A DNA stretch of 64,000 bases. Origin: M3007 sp044224705. Its GTDB lineage: Bacteria; Bacteroidota; Bacteroidia; Chitinophagales; Saprospiraceae. The stretch is taken from contig JBGAJY010000007.1 of assembly GCA_044224705.1 (NCBI GenBank), forward strand, positions 1 through 64,000, written 5' to 3'. The notes beneath the pieces are model-generated. The model saw only the letters and a program-made list of their open reading frames with translations, was not told the origin of the DNA and did no database searches. Shown here in pieces: positions 1 to 9,023 of the stretch (position 1 is the first letter of the stretch; every line of letters starts with the position of its first letter). Position numbers and translations under genes: made by a program.

Positions 1-1094
1 GGATCGGCGAGGCGGCCGGACCGGGTGATTACACCAATTATACCGAAGACGACATCGTGGAAGCCGCGCGGGTATTCACGGGTTTCAACCGGGCCCAGCG
101 CGATCAGTCGACCGACGCCGAAACCATGCTGCCGACCGGTCGCGGCATCCCCGGGCAACACGATTTCGACCCGAAAACGTTCAGCAACCGCTTCGGCAAC
201 GTGACGCTGCAATCGGGCGGCGATTCGGAGGCCGACATGCTGAACGAGCTGAATGCATTTGTGGACATGGTGTTCGCGCAGGAGGAAACGGCGCGTAATT
301 TCTGCCGGCGCCTGCACCGGTATTTCACCACACGGCCTATCACCGATGAGGTTGAAAATGAAGTGATCGCACCGCTGGCCCAGTTGTTCAGAGACAACAA
401 TTTCGAGGTAAAACCCGTGCTTCAAACGCTGCTGTCCAGCGAGCATTTTTTCGACGCCGACGACGCCAACGCGAGCGACGAAAGCTTCGGCGCGCTCATC
501 CGTCCGCCGCTCGAACTGGCACTGCATTCGATCACCTTCTTCGATATGCCCATCCCCGATCCGATGACGGCCAATACCGATCACTACGTCCTGTTTTACA
601 ACGGCGGCGTGATCAACCGAATGCTCGGACAGGCCGGCATGGAACTGTTTTTTCCGCCGGACGTCGCCGGGTATCCGGGCTATTTCCAGGTTCCGATCCA
701 CAACCGGATGTGGTTCAATTCGGCCACCATCATCGCCCGGTACAAGTTGCCGCAGATGCTCCTGACCGGCACGCAGGTGCTTGGAGGGTCTTCCGAAAGC
801 ATCGCCTCCAAACTCGACGTCGCCGCCTGGCTGCGCGACAGCGGCGTGGTCACCGACCCTTCGGATGCGTACATTCTGGTGAAAGAACTGCTCATGTACC
901 TCTTCCCGGAAGAGGCCGATCCCGACCGGCTGATTTATTTCCTGGACACCATTTTCCTGAACCAGCTCCCCGCTGCGGACTGGACGTACGAATGGCAGAA
1001 TTTTATCAGCAACGGCAACGACAGCGAGGTAAAAATCCCGCTGGAACGGCTGATCAATGCCGTCATGTACGCTCCTGAATATCAAACCTGCTGA
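1..1094 (+). CDS. DUF1800 family protein, 5'-truncated by window edge
   Basis: The frame is open from base 3, so the gene starts upstream of the window; only about the C-terminal 363 residues are visible. It aligns along its whole length with the complete paralogue at 3022-4698: both share GPGDYTNYTEDD near the left edge, the ARVFTGF segment, SEHFFDADD, and a closing block with DWTYEWQNF and IPLERLINA. DUF1800 proteins are exported proteins of unknown biochemical role that are nearly always encoded next to a DUF1501 protein; here the DUF1501 gene follows after 92 bases. Pairing and duplication suggest that the two products work together at or outside the cell surface, which is inference. Family assignment is firm, function is not known. 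Confidence 0.88.
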   Translation, partial: IGEAAGPGDYTNYTEDDIVEAARVFTGFNRAQRDQSTDAETMLPTGRGIPGQHDFDPKTFSNRFGNVTLQSGGDSEADMLNELNAFVDMVFAQEETARNFCRRLHRYFTTRPITDEVENEVIAPLAQLFRDNNFEVKPVLQTLLSSEHFFDADDANASDESFGALIRPPLELALHSITFFDMPIPDPMTANTDHYVLFYNGGVINRMLGQAGMELFFPPDVAGYPGYFQVPIHNRMWFNSATIIARYKLPQMLLTGTQVLGGSSESIASKLDVAAWLRDSGVVTDPSDAYILVKELLMYLFPEEADPDRLIYFLDTIFLNQLPAADWTYEWQNFISNGNDSEVKIPLERLINAVMYAPEYQTC

Positions 1095-1173
1095 CTGGTA
1101 GCCCGGAATTTATTCCGGGCAGATTGTGGTTTTTTTCAAAATATCAAGCCCGGAATGAATTCCGGGCTACCAG
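1095..1173. repeat. Palindromic intergenic element, copy 1 (GGTAGCCCGGAAT family)
   Basis: Two arms, 1095-1120 and 1148-1173, are near-perfect reverse complements (one mismatch) and each arm is itself largely palindromic around GAATTCATTC/GAATTTATTC. The same element lies at 4701-4780 in the equivalent gap of the second DUF1800/DUF1501 pair. It fills almost the whole spacer between stop and start codon, so any shared transcript would carry a strong hairpin. Confidence 0.85.
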
Positions 1174-1186
1174 AAATTTCAACAAC

Positions 1187-2839
1187 ATGAAAAGACGCAA
1201 CTTTCTCAAAGTTCTCTCCGCAGGGGTCACGCCATTCATGGTCAACGGCTTCAATATGCGGCCTTTTGCCAACCGAAAAATGGCGCAACTGCTCTCCACC
1301 TGCGACGGCGTGGAGGATCGCACCCTCATCCTCATTCAACTCAAAGGCGGAAATGACGGCATCAATACCATCATTCCGATCGCGCAATACGACGACTACG
1401 CCAACCTGCGGCCTTACATCCGCGTACCGGACTCCGGTCTGGAAAAATACATCACGCTCGACAGCACCCTGCCTGCGCCCGACCAGGTAGGCCTGCACCC
1501 CGTGATGACCGCCATGAAAGAACTGTACGACCGCGGCTGGGTCTCCGTCGTGCAGGGTGTGGGCTATGAAAACCTGAACGGCTCGCACTTCAAAGGCACC
1601 GATCTCTGGCTCTCCGGCGGCGACGGCACACCTGAAAACTTCAATATCCGCTCCGGATGGATGGGCCGCACCCTCAACGCCATGTACCCCGACGTGCTCG
1701 GCGAACCCACGGCGGATCATCCTGACCCCCTGGGCATTCAGGTGGGCGACCCCTACCCTTCCCTGGGCTTTCATACGGAAACGGAACACCTGAACTCGAT
1801 CAACCTCAGCGGACAAGACCCGGAAGGTTTTTATACGCTGATTCAATCCATTGGTGGTGCGCCCTTGGTAAACGTGCCCGATTCGGAGTATGGGGCAGAA
1901 TTAGAGTTCATCATGGGCGTAGAAAAAAGTGTCGACCTGTATTCGCAGCGCATTACCGACACCTTCAACGCCGGTATGAACGCGCTGACCTACCCTGATT
2001 CGGATTTGGCCAATCAGTTAAAAACCGTGGCGCGACTGATGAAAGGCGGCTGCCGCACCAAGATTTTCCTGTGCTCCATGGGCGGCTTCGATACCCACGG
2101 CTCGCAAACGGGCGACTCAGTATTGTTGGGCCCGCATCCGGAATTGCTGCAAACCCTCTCGGAGGCCGTCAAAGCATTTTTTGACGACCTTGACGCGATG
2201 GACCTCGCTGATCTGGCGATGGCCTGTACGTTTTCCGAATTCGGTCGTTGCGCGCGCGAAAACGGCTCCTACGGCACCGACCACGGTACCCTGGCGCCCA
2301 TGCTGATCTTTGGCAAGGGCGCCGAAGCCGGGGTGGTCGGCACCAACATGAACATGGGCAACGTGACCGGCGACGGCCAGGTGCAAGGCATGCAATACGA
2401 TTATCGTCAGGTGTTTACGACGATGGTGCAGGACTGGCTGGGCGCCAACAACTACGCCTTGGAACAGGCCATGTTCGACGGCTACAACAAGCTCCCGCTG
2501 GTGAACAGCACCTTCGTGGTGGACCCCGATTGCTACATCGGCGGCGCGGTTTCGGTGTTCGATCCGGTGGGCGTGAAGCGTCGGCTCAGCGTGTTTCCCA
2601 ACCCGGCCACCAGCAACACGGAGGTGTCGTTTCGCAGTGAAAACAGTTTTCCCGCTACACTGACGTTGCACAGCCTGGGCGGCCAACTGGTGTCCACGGC
2701 GCAGGTAAACGTCCAGCCGGGTGCCAATTTGTACTACCTCAACGTGCGCGCCCTGGCGGCCGGTCCCTATTTCGTCCGGCTGGAAAACCGGCTCAATGGC
2801 ATGGCCGAAGTGGCAAAAATCAGTGTGTTGAGAAATTGA
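1187..2839 (+). CDS. DUF1501 family protein with twin-arginine-like N-terminus and T9SS type A tail (copy 1)
   Basis: 550 residues from the ATG at 1187; an earlier in-frame TTG at 1124 lies inside the palindrome and is unlikely. The N-terminus MKRRNFLK resembles a Tat signal. DUF1501 belongs to the alkaline phosphatase/sulfatase-like superfamily; family blocks seen are LKGGNDGIN (near residue 55), GGFDTHGSQ, and EFGRCARENGS followed by GTDHGTLAPM. The last about 85 residues (from RRLSVFPNPATSN to the end) form a type A sorting domain of the type IX secretion system, so the product is probably exported and then secreted or surface-anchored. It follows a DUF1800 gene and is followed by a clear terminator at 2886-2921, so the pair forms one transcription unit. 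Enzymatic activity is not established for the family. Confidence 0.92.
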   Translation: MKRRNFLKVLSAGVTPFMVNGFNMRPFANRKMAQLLSTCDGVEDRTLILIQLKGGNDGINTIIPIAQYDDYANLRPYIRVPDSGLEKYITLDSTLPAPDQVGLHPVMTAMKELYDRGWVSVVQGVGYENLNGSHFKGTDLWLSGGDGTPENFNIRSGWMGRTLNAMYPDVLGEPTADHPDPLGIQVGDPYPSLGFHTETEHLNSINLSGQDPEGFYTLIQSIGGAPLVNVPDSEYGAELEFIMGVEKSVDLYSQRITDTFNAGMNALTYPDSDLANQLKTVARLMKGGCRTKIFLCSMGGFDTHGSQTGDSVLLGPHPELLQTLSEAVKAFFDDLDAMDLADLAMACTFSEFGRCARENGSYGTDHGTLAPMLIFGKGAEAGVVGTNMNMGNVTGDGQVQGMQYDYRQVFTTMVQDWLGANNYALEQAMFDGYNKLPLVNSTFVVDPDCYIGGAVSVFDPVGVKRRLSVFPNPATSNTEVSFRSENSFPATLTLHSLGGQLVSTAQVNVQPGANLYYLNVRALAAGPYFVRLENRLNGMAEVAKISVLRN

Positions 2840-2885
2840 ATTTTTAGGTAAAATACTTGCTGTCAATAATTTACAATGGGTCTTT

Positions 2886-2921
2886 GCCCCGCCGGAGAAA
2901 TTCCGGCGGGGCTTTTTTTTT
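2886..2921 (+). terminator. Rho-independent terminator after first DUF1501 gene
   Basis: An 11-bp perfect stem GCCCCGCCGGA / TCCGGCGGGGC (2886-2896 and 2902-2912) with a 5-base loop is followed by nine T residues (2913-2921). It sits 46 bases after the stop codon and separates the two tandem modules. Confidence 0.93.
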
Positions 2922-3021
2922 AGCCCTTTTAAACCCCTGCCACGCTGCATCGTCCAATGCTTTGTTTAATCCGCCCCTCCGAGCCCGCACTCCTTTTTGC
3001 TCACCAACTTCCTTCCTGCTC

Positions 3022-4698
3022 ATGGCATCTCTTGCACCCTTGTCCGGCGTATTGGGCCAGCGGCGCGCTGCGCACCTGCTCCGCCGGGCCTCGTTCCGGT
3101 ACACCAAAGACAAAATTGACCAAATAGCCGGTCAGACCGCGGCACAGGCGCTGGTCGGCCTGCTTCAGTTGTATCCCCAGCAACTCGATCAGCCCGTTTA
3201 TGACGACCCCACCACCACCGATGTGATGGAAAACGTCAAATGGATCAATCCGCCCGTAGATCCGGCGAGTTTTGGCACCGAAGACTTTGTGCTGCGGCGC
3301 TGGCTGATGGGTTGGTGGATCAATGAGGCCTTGTTCGACCCCGGCATCGGGCATAAAATGTCGTTCTTTTTTCACCAGTACATGGTGACCACGGCCAATA
3401 CCCTGGCGACGACCCACTACTTCGACTATCTGGCGCTGCTCCGCTGGGGCGCCCTCGGCAACTTCAAGAAACTGGCGACAAAACTGGTCACCGACAATAC
3501 GATGTTGCGCTACCTGAACAACAATGAAAATATCGCCGGCAATCCCAATGAAAATTTCGCCCGCGAGTTCCTGGAATTGTTCACGATTGGAAAGGGTCCA
3601 CAGGCCGGCCCGGGTGATTACACCAACTACACCGAGGACGATATTATTGCCGCTGCGCGGGTGTTCACCGGCTTCCGGACCCGCATCAACCGCAACGTCA
3701 TCGATGCCGAAACGGGTATTCCACGCGGCGATGCGGCCTATATGGTTCAAGGTGTCCAACAACATGATTCGGGCAGCAAGCAGTTCAGCAACCGTTTTCA
3801 AAATACGGTGATTGCAGGGGCAACGAACACCGCGGGCATGTTTACCGAATTGAATGCTTTTGTGGACATGGTGTTCGCTCAGGATGAAACGGCGCGGAAT
3901 ATTTGCCGGCGCCTGTACCACTATTTCGTGAGTCGCCGGATCACTCCGGAAATTGAAACGGACATCATCGAGCCGCTCGCAGCCACCTTCCGCAACAATA
4001 ATTATGAAATGTTGCCCGTACTACAGCAACTGCTGCAAAGCGAACATTTTTTCGATGCAGACGATTCGGACAATGCCGACGAGATCGTAGGCGGTTTGAT
4101 CAAATCACCCCTCGATCTGGTCCTTCCCGCCTTGTCGTTTTTCAACGTTCCGATCCCCGACCCGCTCACCAAAAACACGCAGCACTACGTGAATTTTTAT
4201 TCCCGTGGCCTGATCGACCGATTATTTGCCATGAGCGGGCTGCCTATTTTCTTCCCGTCTGACGTGGCCGGCTACCCGGCTTTTTACCAAAACCCGGACT
4301 TCAACAGGCAGTGGTTCAACTCCAGCACGATCATCGCGCGGTACAAATTGCCCCAAATTCTGCTCACCGGAAAATACCAGATCGGAACGAACCCGAACGG
4401 CCAGCTGGGCGCGAAACTCAACATCGCCCCCTGGATCAAAAACAGCGGAGCGGTGAGCGACGCCGCAGATTCTTACGTGCTGGTGCAGGATTTGCTGGGT
4501 TACCTGCTGCCCGAAGCCGTAGACGACGCCCGCTTCAATTATTTCTACAACGACGTTTTTCTCGACGGACTGCCGCCGGCCGACTGGACCTACGAATGGC
4601 AAAATTACCTGAGCACCAACAACGCCACCGAAGTAACCATCCCGCTCGAGCGGCTGATCAATGCGATCATGTATTCGCCTGAATACCAGACTTTCTGA
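3022..4698 (+). CDS. DUF1800 family protein (copy 2, complete)
   Basis: 558 residues from ATG 3022 (MASLAPLSGVLGQ). An in-frame start further upstream (2857) would run through the terminator at 2886-2921 and is rejected. The N-terminal region AAHLLRRASF is typical for DUF1800, as are the RWLMGWWINEAL segment, the FFFHQYMV helix and the NENFAREFLELFTIGKG block near residue 180. No clear signal peptide is visible. The protein is strongly similar to the truncated copy at the window start; the two gene pairs are a tandem duplication. A DUF1501 gene follows after 98 bases filled with the same palindrome as in copy 1. Confidence 0.9.
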   Translation: MASLAPLSGVLGQRRAAHLLRRASFRYTKDKIDQIAGQTAAQALVGLLQLYPQQLDQPVYDDPTTTDVMENVKWINPPVDPASFGTEDFVLRRWLMGWWINEALFDPGIGHKMSFFFHQYMVTTANTLATTHYFDYLALLRWGALGNFKKLATKLVTDNTMLRYLNNNENIAGNPNENFAREFLELFTIGKGPQAGPGDYTNYTEDDIIAAARVFTGFRTRINRNVIDAETGIPRGDAAYMVQGVQQHDSGSKQFSNRFQNTVIAGATNTAGMFTELNAFVDMVFAQDETARNICRRLYHYFVSRRITPEIETDIIEPLAATFRNNNYEMLPVLQQLLQSEHFFDADDSDNADEIVGGLIKSPLDLVLPALSFFNVPIPDPLTKNTQHYVNFYSRGLIDRLFAMSGLPIFFPSDVAGYPAFYQNPDFNRQWFNSSTIIARYKLPQILLTGKYQIGTNPNGQLGAKLNIAPWIKNSGAVSDAADSYVLVQDLLGYLLPEAVDDARFNYFYNDVFLDGLPPADWTYEWQNYLSTNNATEVTIPLERLINAIMYSPEYQTF

Positions 4699-4700
4699 TC

Positions 4701-4780
4701 CGGTAGCCCGGAATTCATTCCGGGCCGCAATACATTGAAAACAACCACTATCCAGTCCGGAATGAATTCCGGGCTACCAG
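4701..4780. repeat. Palindromic intergenic element, copy 2 (GGTAGCCCGGAAT family)
   Basis: Left arm 4701-4725 (CGGTAGCCCGGAATTCATTC and onward) and right arm 4756-4780 are inverted copies of one another and match copy 1 at 1095-1173. The position is the same: it bridges the stop of DUF1800 and the start of DUF1501 (ATG 4797). The loop sequences of the two copies differ. Confidence 0.85.
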
Positions 4781-4796
4781 ATTCAAATTCAACAAC

Positions 4797-6455
4797 ATGA
4801 AACGTCGAAATTTTCTCAAAATATTTCCGTCGTTGGGCATCTCACCCTTTGTGGTCAACGGCTTCTCTTTAAAACCCTACGCCAACCGCCGCCTCGCCCA
4901 AATGCTCAACAGCTGCGACGGCGTGGAAGAACGCGTGCTCGTGCTCATCCAGTTGAAAGGCGGAAACGACGGGATCAATACCGTGGTCCCCGTGGATCAA
5001 TACGACACCTATGCCAACCTGCGTCCACTCATTCACCTTCCGGATTCGGGGGCGAACAAGTACATCGACCTGGACACTACCCTGCCGGGCGCCGACCAGG
5101 TGGGCCTGCACCCGATCATGACCGGGTTTAAGGAAATTTATGACCAGGGCAAACTGGCCCTGATCCAAGGCGTAGGCTACGCCCAACCCAACCAGTCGCA
5201 CTTTAAAAGCACCGACCTTTGGCTCTCCGGCGGCGACGGCACGCCCGACAATTTCAGCATCCCTTCGGGATGGATGGGGCGCTCCCTGCAGGCGTTTTAC
5301 CCCGAGGTGCAAGGCGCTCCAACGGCCGACATGCCCGATCCGCTGGGCATTCAGGTAGGCGACAGCAATCCCTCCCTCGGCTTCCACACCGAGTCGGAAC
5401 ACCAAAACGTGATCAACCTCAGCGGCCAGGACCCCGCCGGATTTTTCTCCCTGGTGCAGACGATCGGCGGCGCGCCCATCCTGAACGTGCCGGATACCGA
5501 ACAGGGTGATGAACTGGCTTTCATCATGGGCGTGGAGCAAAGCGTGAACCTGTACGCACAGCGTATCACCGATGTGTTCAATGCCGGTTCCAATGCGCTG
5601 AGTTATCCGGACAGCAGCCTCGGTAATCAGTTGAAAACCATTGCCCGGATGATCAAAGGCGGCTGCCGCACCAAAATTTACCTGTGCTCCATGGGCGGTT
5701 TCGACACCCACAGCTCACAGGCCGATCCGATCGACACCGCCAGCGGCAACCAGGCGGAACTGCTCAAACAACTTTCCGACGCAGTGAAGGCTTTCCTCGA
5801 CGACCTCGAGGCGCTCGGGATCGCCGACCAGGTGATGGGCTGCACGTTCTCCGAATTCGGCCGCTGCGCAGCGGAAAACGGCTCTATCGGAACCGATCAC
5901 GGCACCTTGGCGCCCATGTTTGTTTTTGGAAAAAATGCGCAGGCGGGCGTGTTAGGCACGAATGTGAACCTGTCCAATTTGACGCCGGACAACCAGTTGC
6001 AAGGCCTCCAGTACGACTACCGGCAGGTTTTTGCTACTCTTTTACAGGACTGGCTCGGCGCCGACGGCTACGTGATGGAGCAATCTATGTTTGATGGTTA
6101 CAGCAAAATCGGGCTGGTCGATTCGGCCTTCGTCGTCGATCCGGACTGCTATTTCGGGGGCGGCACTTCTGGGGCCTGGGAGGCTGCTCAACAGGTGCGG
6201 CCCTTGCAGGTATTTCCGAATCCGGCTTCCATCAGCGTCGAAGTGTCGATGGAAAGCCAATCGGGCTTCCCCGCCCGTTTGTCGCTGCACAGCCTCGGCG
6301 GGTCGCTCGTGTATGTCAACACCGTGCAGGTGGGCAAAGGTTCGAACGTGTACTATCTGGATGTCGCCAGCTTGCCGGCCGGCACTTATTTCGTCCGACT
6401 GGAGAATAAAAATACCGGCGCCGCCGAAGTAACTAAACTGACAGTTGCGCGTTAA
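4797..6455 (+). CDS. DUF1501 family protein with twin-arginine-like N-terminus and T9SS type A tail (copy 2)
   Basis: 552 residues, start MKRRNFLKIFPSLG, the same Tat-like KRRNFLK motif as copy 1. The conserved blocks LKGGNDGIN, LWLSGGDGTP, SMGGFDTHSSQ and CTFSEFGRC plus GTDHGTLAPM are present. The C-terminal 80 or so residues (from LQVFPNPASISVEV) form a T9SS type A sorting domain. Copy 1 and copy 2 are alike over their full length, including the tail, so the whole DUF1800-palindrome-DUF1501 unit was probably duplicated. A terminator follows at 6493. Likely an exported, surface-associated protein of unknown activity. Confidence 0.92.
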   Translation: MKRRNFLKIFPSLGISPFVVNGFSLKPYANRRLAQMLNSCDGVEERVLVLIQLKGGNDGINTVVPVDQYDTYANLRPLIHLPDSGANKYIDLDTTLPGADQVGLHPIMTGFKEIYDQGKLALIQGVGYAQPNQSHFKSTDLWLSGGDGTPDNFSIPSGWMGRSLQAFYPEVQGAPTADMPDPLGIQVGDSNPSLGFHTESEHQNVINLSGQDPAGFFSLVQTIGGAPILNVPDTEQGDELAFIMGVEQSVNLYAQRITDVFNAGSNALSYPDSSLGNQLKTIARMIKGGCRTKIYLCSMGGFDTHSSQADPIDTASGNQAELLKQLSDAVKAFLDDLEALGIADQVMGCTFSEFGRCAAENGSIGTDHGTLAPMFVFGKNAQAGVLGTNVNLSNLTPDNQLQGLQYDYRQVFATLLQDWLGADGYVMEQSMFDGYSKIGLVDSAFVVDPDCYFGGGTSGAWEAAQQVRPLQVFPNPASISVEVSMESQSGFPARLSLHSLGGSLVYVNTVQVGKGSNVYYLDVASLPAGTYFVRLENKNTGAAEVTKLTVAR

Positions 6456-6492
6456 TAGGACTCCAACATTGTTCAAGACATCACAACAATGG

Positions 6493-6525
6493 AACGCCGG
6501 GCGATTTATCGTCCGGCGTTTTTTT
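6493..6525 (+). terminator. Rho-independent terminator after second DUF1501 gene
   Basis: Stem AACGCCGGGCGAT / ATCGTCCGGCGTT (one G-T pair) with a very short loop, followed by a T run to 6525. It closes the second DUF1800/DUF1501 unit. Confidence 0.9.
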
Positions 6526-6621
6526 GTCAGCGGGAAAACTTAACTCAACCATCTTCAATGGTGTTCTTTGTAAAAGTTTTTTCTAAAAACTTCGTTTAGA
6601 AAGCCTCCATTCCGACCACTT

Positions 6622-7668
6622 ATGAATTATGCTATGACACGTTTCTTGACCTTTTGCCTCATAATTTGTCTCCCGCAGGGTTTGTTTTCACAATCCAATG
6701 CCGATTGCTGGACCGCCAAAGAGATTTGTAAAAAACAAGTCTACCATATCGAACAAGCAGGCGGAGAGGGCACCAACAACCAGGAAGCAGATTTTACTTC
6801 CTGCTTCATGAACGGCGACAATTTTGGCCAGGCGGAAGAAAACTCGACCTGGATACGCTTCGAGATCAAAAAAAGCGGCACGCTCACTTTTGCCATCACG
6901 CCCCATCGCCTCGACGACGATATCGATTTCGTCGTGTTTAAACTGCCCGCCGACGGCGATTGCAAGTACAAACAAATCGTCCGATGCATGGCCGCCGGCG
7001 ACCTTTCTGCCAATGCCCTCACCAGCCCTTGTATGGGAGAAACCGGCCTTCGTGAAGGCGAAACGGATTCCAGCGAAGACGCCGGCTGCGCTGATGCCGG
7101 TGACAATACCTGGCTGGCGCCGCTTCGGGTGGTAGCCGGAGAGAAATACGTGATCCTGGTCAGCAATGTCTCCAGCAAAGGCCCCGGATTCAGCATCCGC
7201 TTTGGCGGAACAGCCATGCTACCCTGCGACGAAGAGAAAAAACCCGTCGCAACGCCGCCCCCGCCACCCAAAAAAACCACACCGCCGCCCCCTGCAACAC
7301 CCAAACCCACCCCGCCACCTACACAGATCGGCGGCCGCGACGTGGAAGTGAACGAGACCATCAAGGTAAAAAGCCGCAAAGTGAAAATCAAAATCTGGGA
7401 CAGCCAGATTGAAGACGGCGATGTGATCTCCATCTATCTGGACGATAAAAAAGTACTCGACCACCAGTACCTCCGCACCAAACCCTACGAGTTTGAAATC
7501 GAACTGCCGCCCGGTAAAGAACACTATCTGACGGTGTTTGCCGACGATTTTGGCAAAGCCGAGCCCAACACGGCCATGGTCGTGATCAACGACGGCGTGC
7601 ACGAACAAACCATCGACCTGGTCGCTGGGCGGAAAAAGCAGGAAAGCGTGAAAATTATTGCGGAATAA
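6622..7668 (+). CDS. Exported protein with PPC-like beta domain and proline-rich linker
   Basis: 348 residues. A signal peptide is clear (TRFLTFCLIICLPQGLFS, cleavage near residue 24); a second ATG at 6634 would also give a good signal. Residues about 25-205 look like a bacterial pre-peptidase C-like beta-sandwich (NSTWIRFEIKKSGTLTFAI, DDDIDFVVFKL, WLAPLRVVAGEKYVILVSN), including several Cys. Then comes a linker rich in Pro/Thr/Lys (about 212-240) and a second beta domain with IYLDDKKVLD. No catalytic motif was found. The 3' end overlaps the convergent argH gene by 14 bases. Probably an extracytoplasmic or surface protein; exact role unknown. Confidence 0.8.
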   Translation: MNYAMTRFLTFCLIICLPQGLFSQSNADCWTAKEICKKQVYHIEQAGGEGTNNQEADFTSCFMNGDNFGQAEENSTWIRFEIKKSGTLTFAITPHRLDDDIDFVVFKLPADGDCKYKQIVRCMAAGDLSANALTSPCMGETGLREGETDSSEDAGCADAGDNTWLAPLRVVAGEKYVILVSNVSSKGPGFSIRFGGTAMLPCDEEKKPVATPPPPPKKTTPPPPATPKPTPPPTQIGGRDVEVNETIKVKSRKVKIKIWDSQIEDGDVISIYLDDKKVLDHQYLRTKPYEFEIELPPGKEHYLTVFADDFGKAEPNTAMVVINDGVHEQTIDLVAGRKKQESVKIIAE

Positions 7669-9010
7669 TCGTCGGACCTGCCAGCAGCGCCTTTTCTGCC
7701 GCGTGAAAACGACTGAACCGGAAGCCCGCCAGTACCTCTTTCAACTTCTGTTCAATCAAGGCATTGCCCAAGTTGCCGATGCTTCCGAGATGGGTGTGTG
7801 GCAGCATTTCTCCGGGTGCAAAATCGCCTTGTTCAAGTTGTGTCCCGATCTGTCGGTAGGCTTCCCGAAAAGGTATGCCTTGTTGAACGAGCCGGTTCAC
7901 TTCTTCTACGCTGAAAACGTATTGGTACAGCGGGTTGTCAAGGATATTTTCACGAACGACAGCGTGCGAAAGCATTAGTTCCATCATGTCGAAGCAATCC
8001 CGCAGCAACTGAATTGCCGGAAAAAGCTTCTCTTTCAACAATTGAAAATCGCGGTGGTAACCGGAAGGTAAATTATTGATTATCATAGCAATGTCGTTCG
8101 GCAAGGCCTGCAAGGCGCCGCAATGTGCGCGCACCATTTCGAACACGTCCGGGTTTTTTTTGTGCGGCATAATGCTCGATCCCGTGGTGAGTTCGTCCGG
8201 GAAGGAGAAGAACCGGAAGTTGGCCGACATGAACAGGCAACAGTCGTTGGCAAGTTTGGAAAGTGTGGCAGCGAGGTTGGCCAGGGCTTGCGCCACGACG
8301 CGTTCTGTTTTTCCGCGGCTGAGCTGGGCTGCAATGGAATTGACGTGCAATTTGTCGAAACCCAGCAGTTTCGAACTGTACACGCGATCCAGCGGAAATG
8401 AGGAACCGTAACCGGCAGCGCTACCCAACGGACTCTGATTGACCAGCCGGTAAGCGCCGAGCAGCGCTTCCATATCATCCGCCAAGGATTCGGCCCAGGC
8501 CCCGAACCACAGGCCGAACGACGAAGGCATCGCCACCTGAAAATGGGTATAGCCTGGCATTAAAACGGCCTTGTATCGTTCGCTTTGCGCCAACATCAGG
8601 CGGCAGAAACGATCGGCGCTTTGGGTCGTTTTTTCGATTTCGGAACGCAGGAAAAGTTTGATCGCGGTAAGCACCTGGTCGTTCCGGCTGCGGCCGGTAT
8701 GGATTTTTTTCCCGGCATCGCCCAAGCGCCGGGTCAGCAGCAGTTCGATCTGGGAATGCACATCTTCCACCCCGTTTTCTATTTCAAAATGGCCTGCTTG
8801 GATGTCCTGAAACAAATCACACAGGGCGATGGACAGGCTTTGCAATTCCTCCTGATCCAGCAGGCCGACTTTGGCCAGCATAGCCGCGTGAGCAAGCGAG
8901 CCGAGCACGTCGAAGGGCGCCAGCATTAGGTCCATAGCCCGGTCGTTACCGGCAGTGAAGCGTTCCACGGCCTCGGTAGGGATGGTGTTTTTTTGCCAGA
9001 GTTTTAGCAT
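7655..9010 (-). CDS. argH: Argininosuccinate lyase
   Basis: 451 residues, the last step of arginine synthesis: argininosuccinate to arginine plus fumarate, cytoplasmic tetramer. The fumarase/aspartase-superfamily signature GSSIMPHKKNPD is at about residues 277-288, with HTGRSRNDQ near 104 and the catalytic-His segment GYTHFQ near 153. The start is ATG 9010 (MLKLWQKN); a longer frame upstream only enters the 3' end of the neighbouring gene. It is the last gene of the minus-strand arg operon, 13 bases after the argE-like gene, and its 3' end overlaps the gene on the other strand by 14 bases. Confidence 0.96.
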   Translation of the reverse strand: MLKLWQKNTIPTEAVERFTAGNDRAMDLMLAPFDVLGSLAHAAMLAKVGLLDQEELQSLSIALCDLFQDIQAGHFEIENGVEDVHSQIELLLTRRLGDAGKKIHTGRSRNDQVLTAIKLFLRSEIEKTTQSADRFCRLMLAQSERYKAVLMPGYTHFQVAMPSSFGLWFGAWAESLADDMEALLGAYRLVNQSPLGSAAGYGSSFPLDRVYSSKLLGFDKLHVNSIAAQLSRGKTERVVAQALANLAATLSKLANDCCLFMSANFRFFSFPDELTTGSSIMPHKKNPDVFEMVRAHCGALQALPNDIAMIINNLPSGYHRDFQLLKEKLFPAIQLLRDCFDMMELMLSHAVVRENILDNPLYQYVFSVEEVNRLVQQGIPFREAYRQIGTQLEQGDFAPGEMLPHTHLGSIGNLGNALIEQKLKEVLAGFRFSRFHAAEKALLAGPTIIPQ

Positions 9011-9023
9011 AACAGAATGATTT

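Noticed and set aside
1136..1846. Long antisense frame over the first DUF1501 gene (236 codons)
   Set aside because: A mirror of strong codon bias in the real gene; no family features. The same holds for antisense frames at 2117-2950, 3001-3921 and 4869-5711.
2857..3021. Upstream extension of the second DUF1800 protein
   Set aside because: It would translate through the terminator hairpin at 2886-2921; the family-like start is at 3022.
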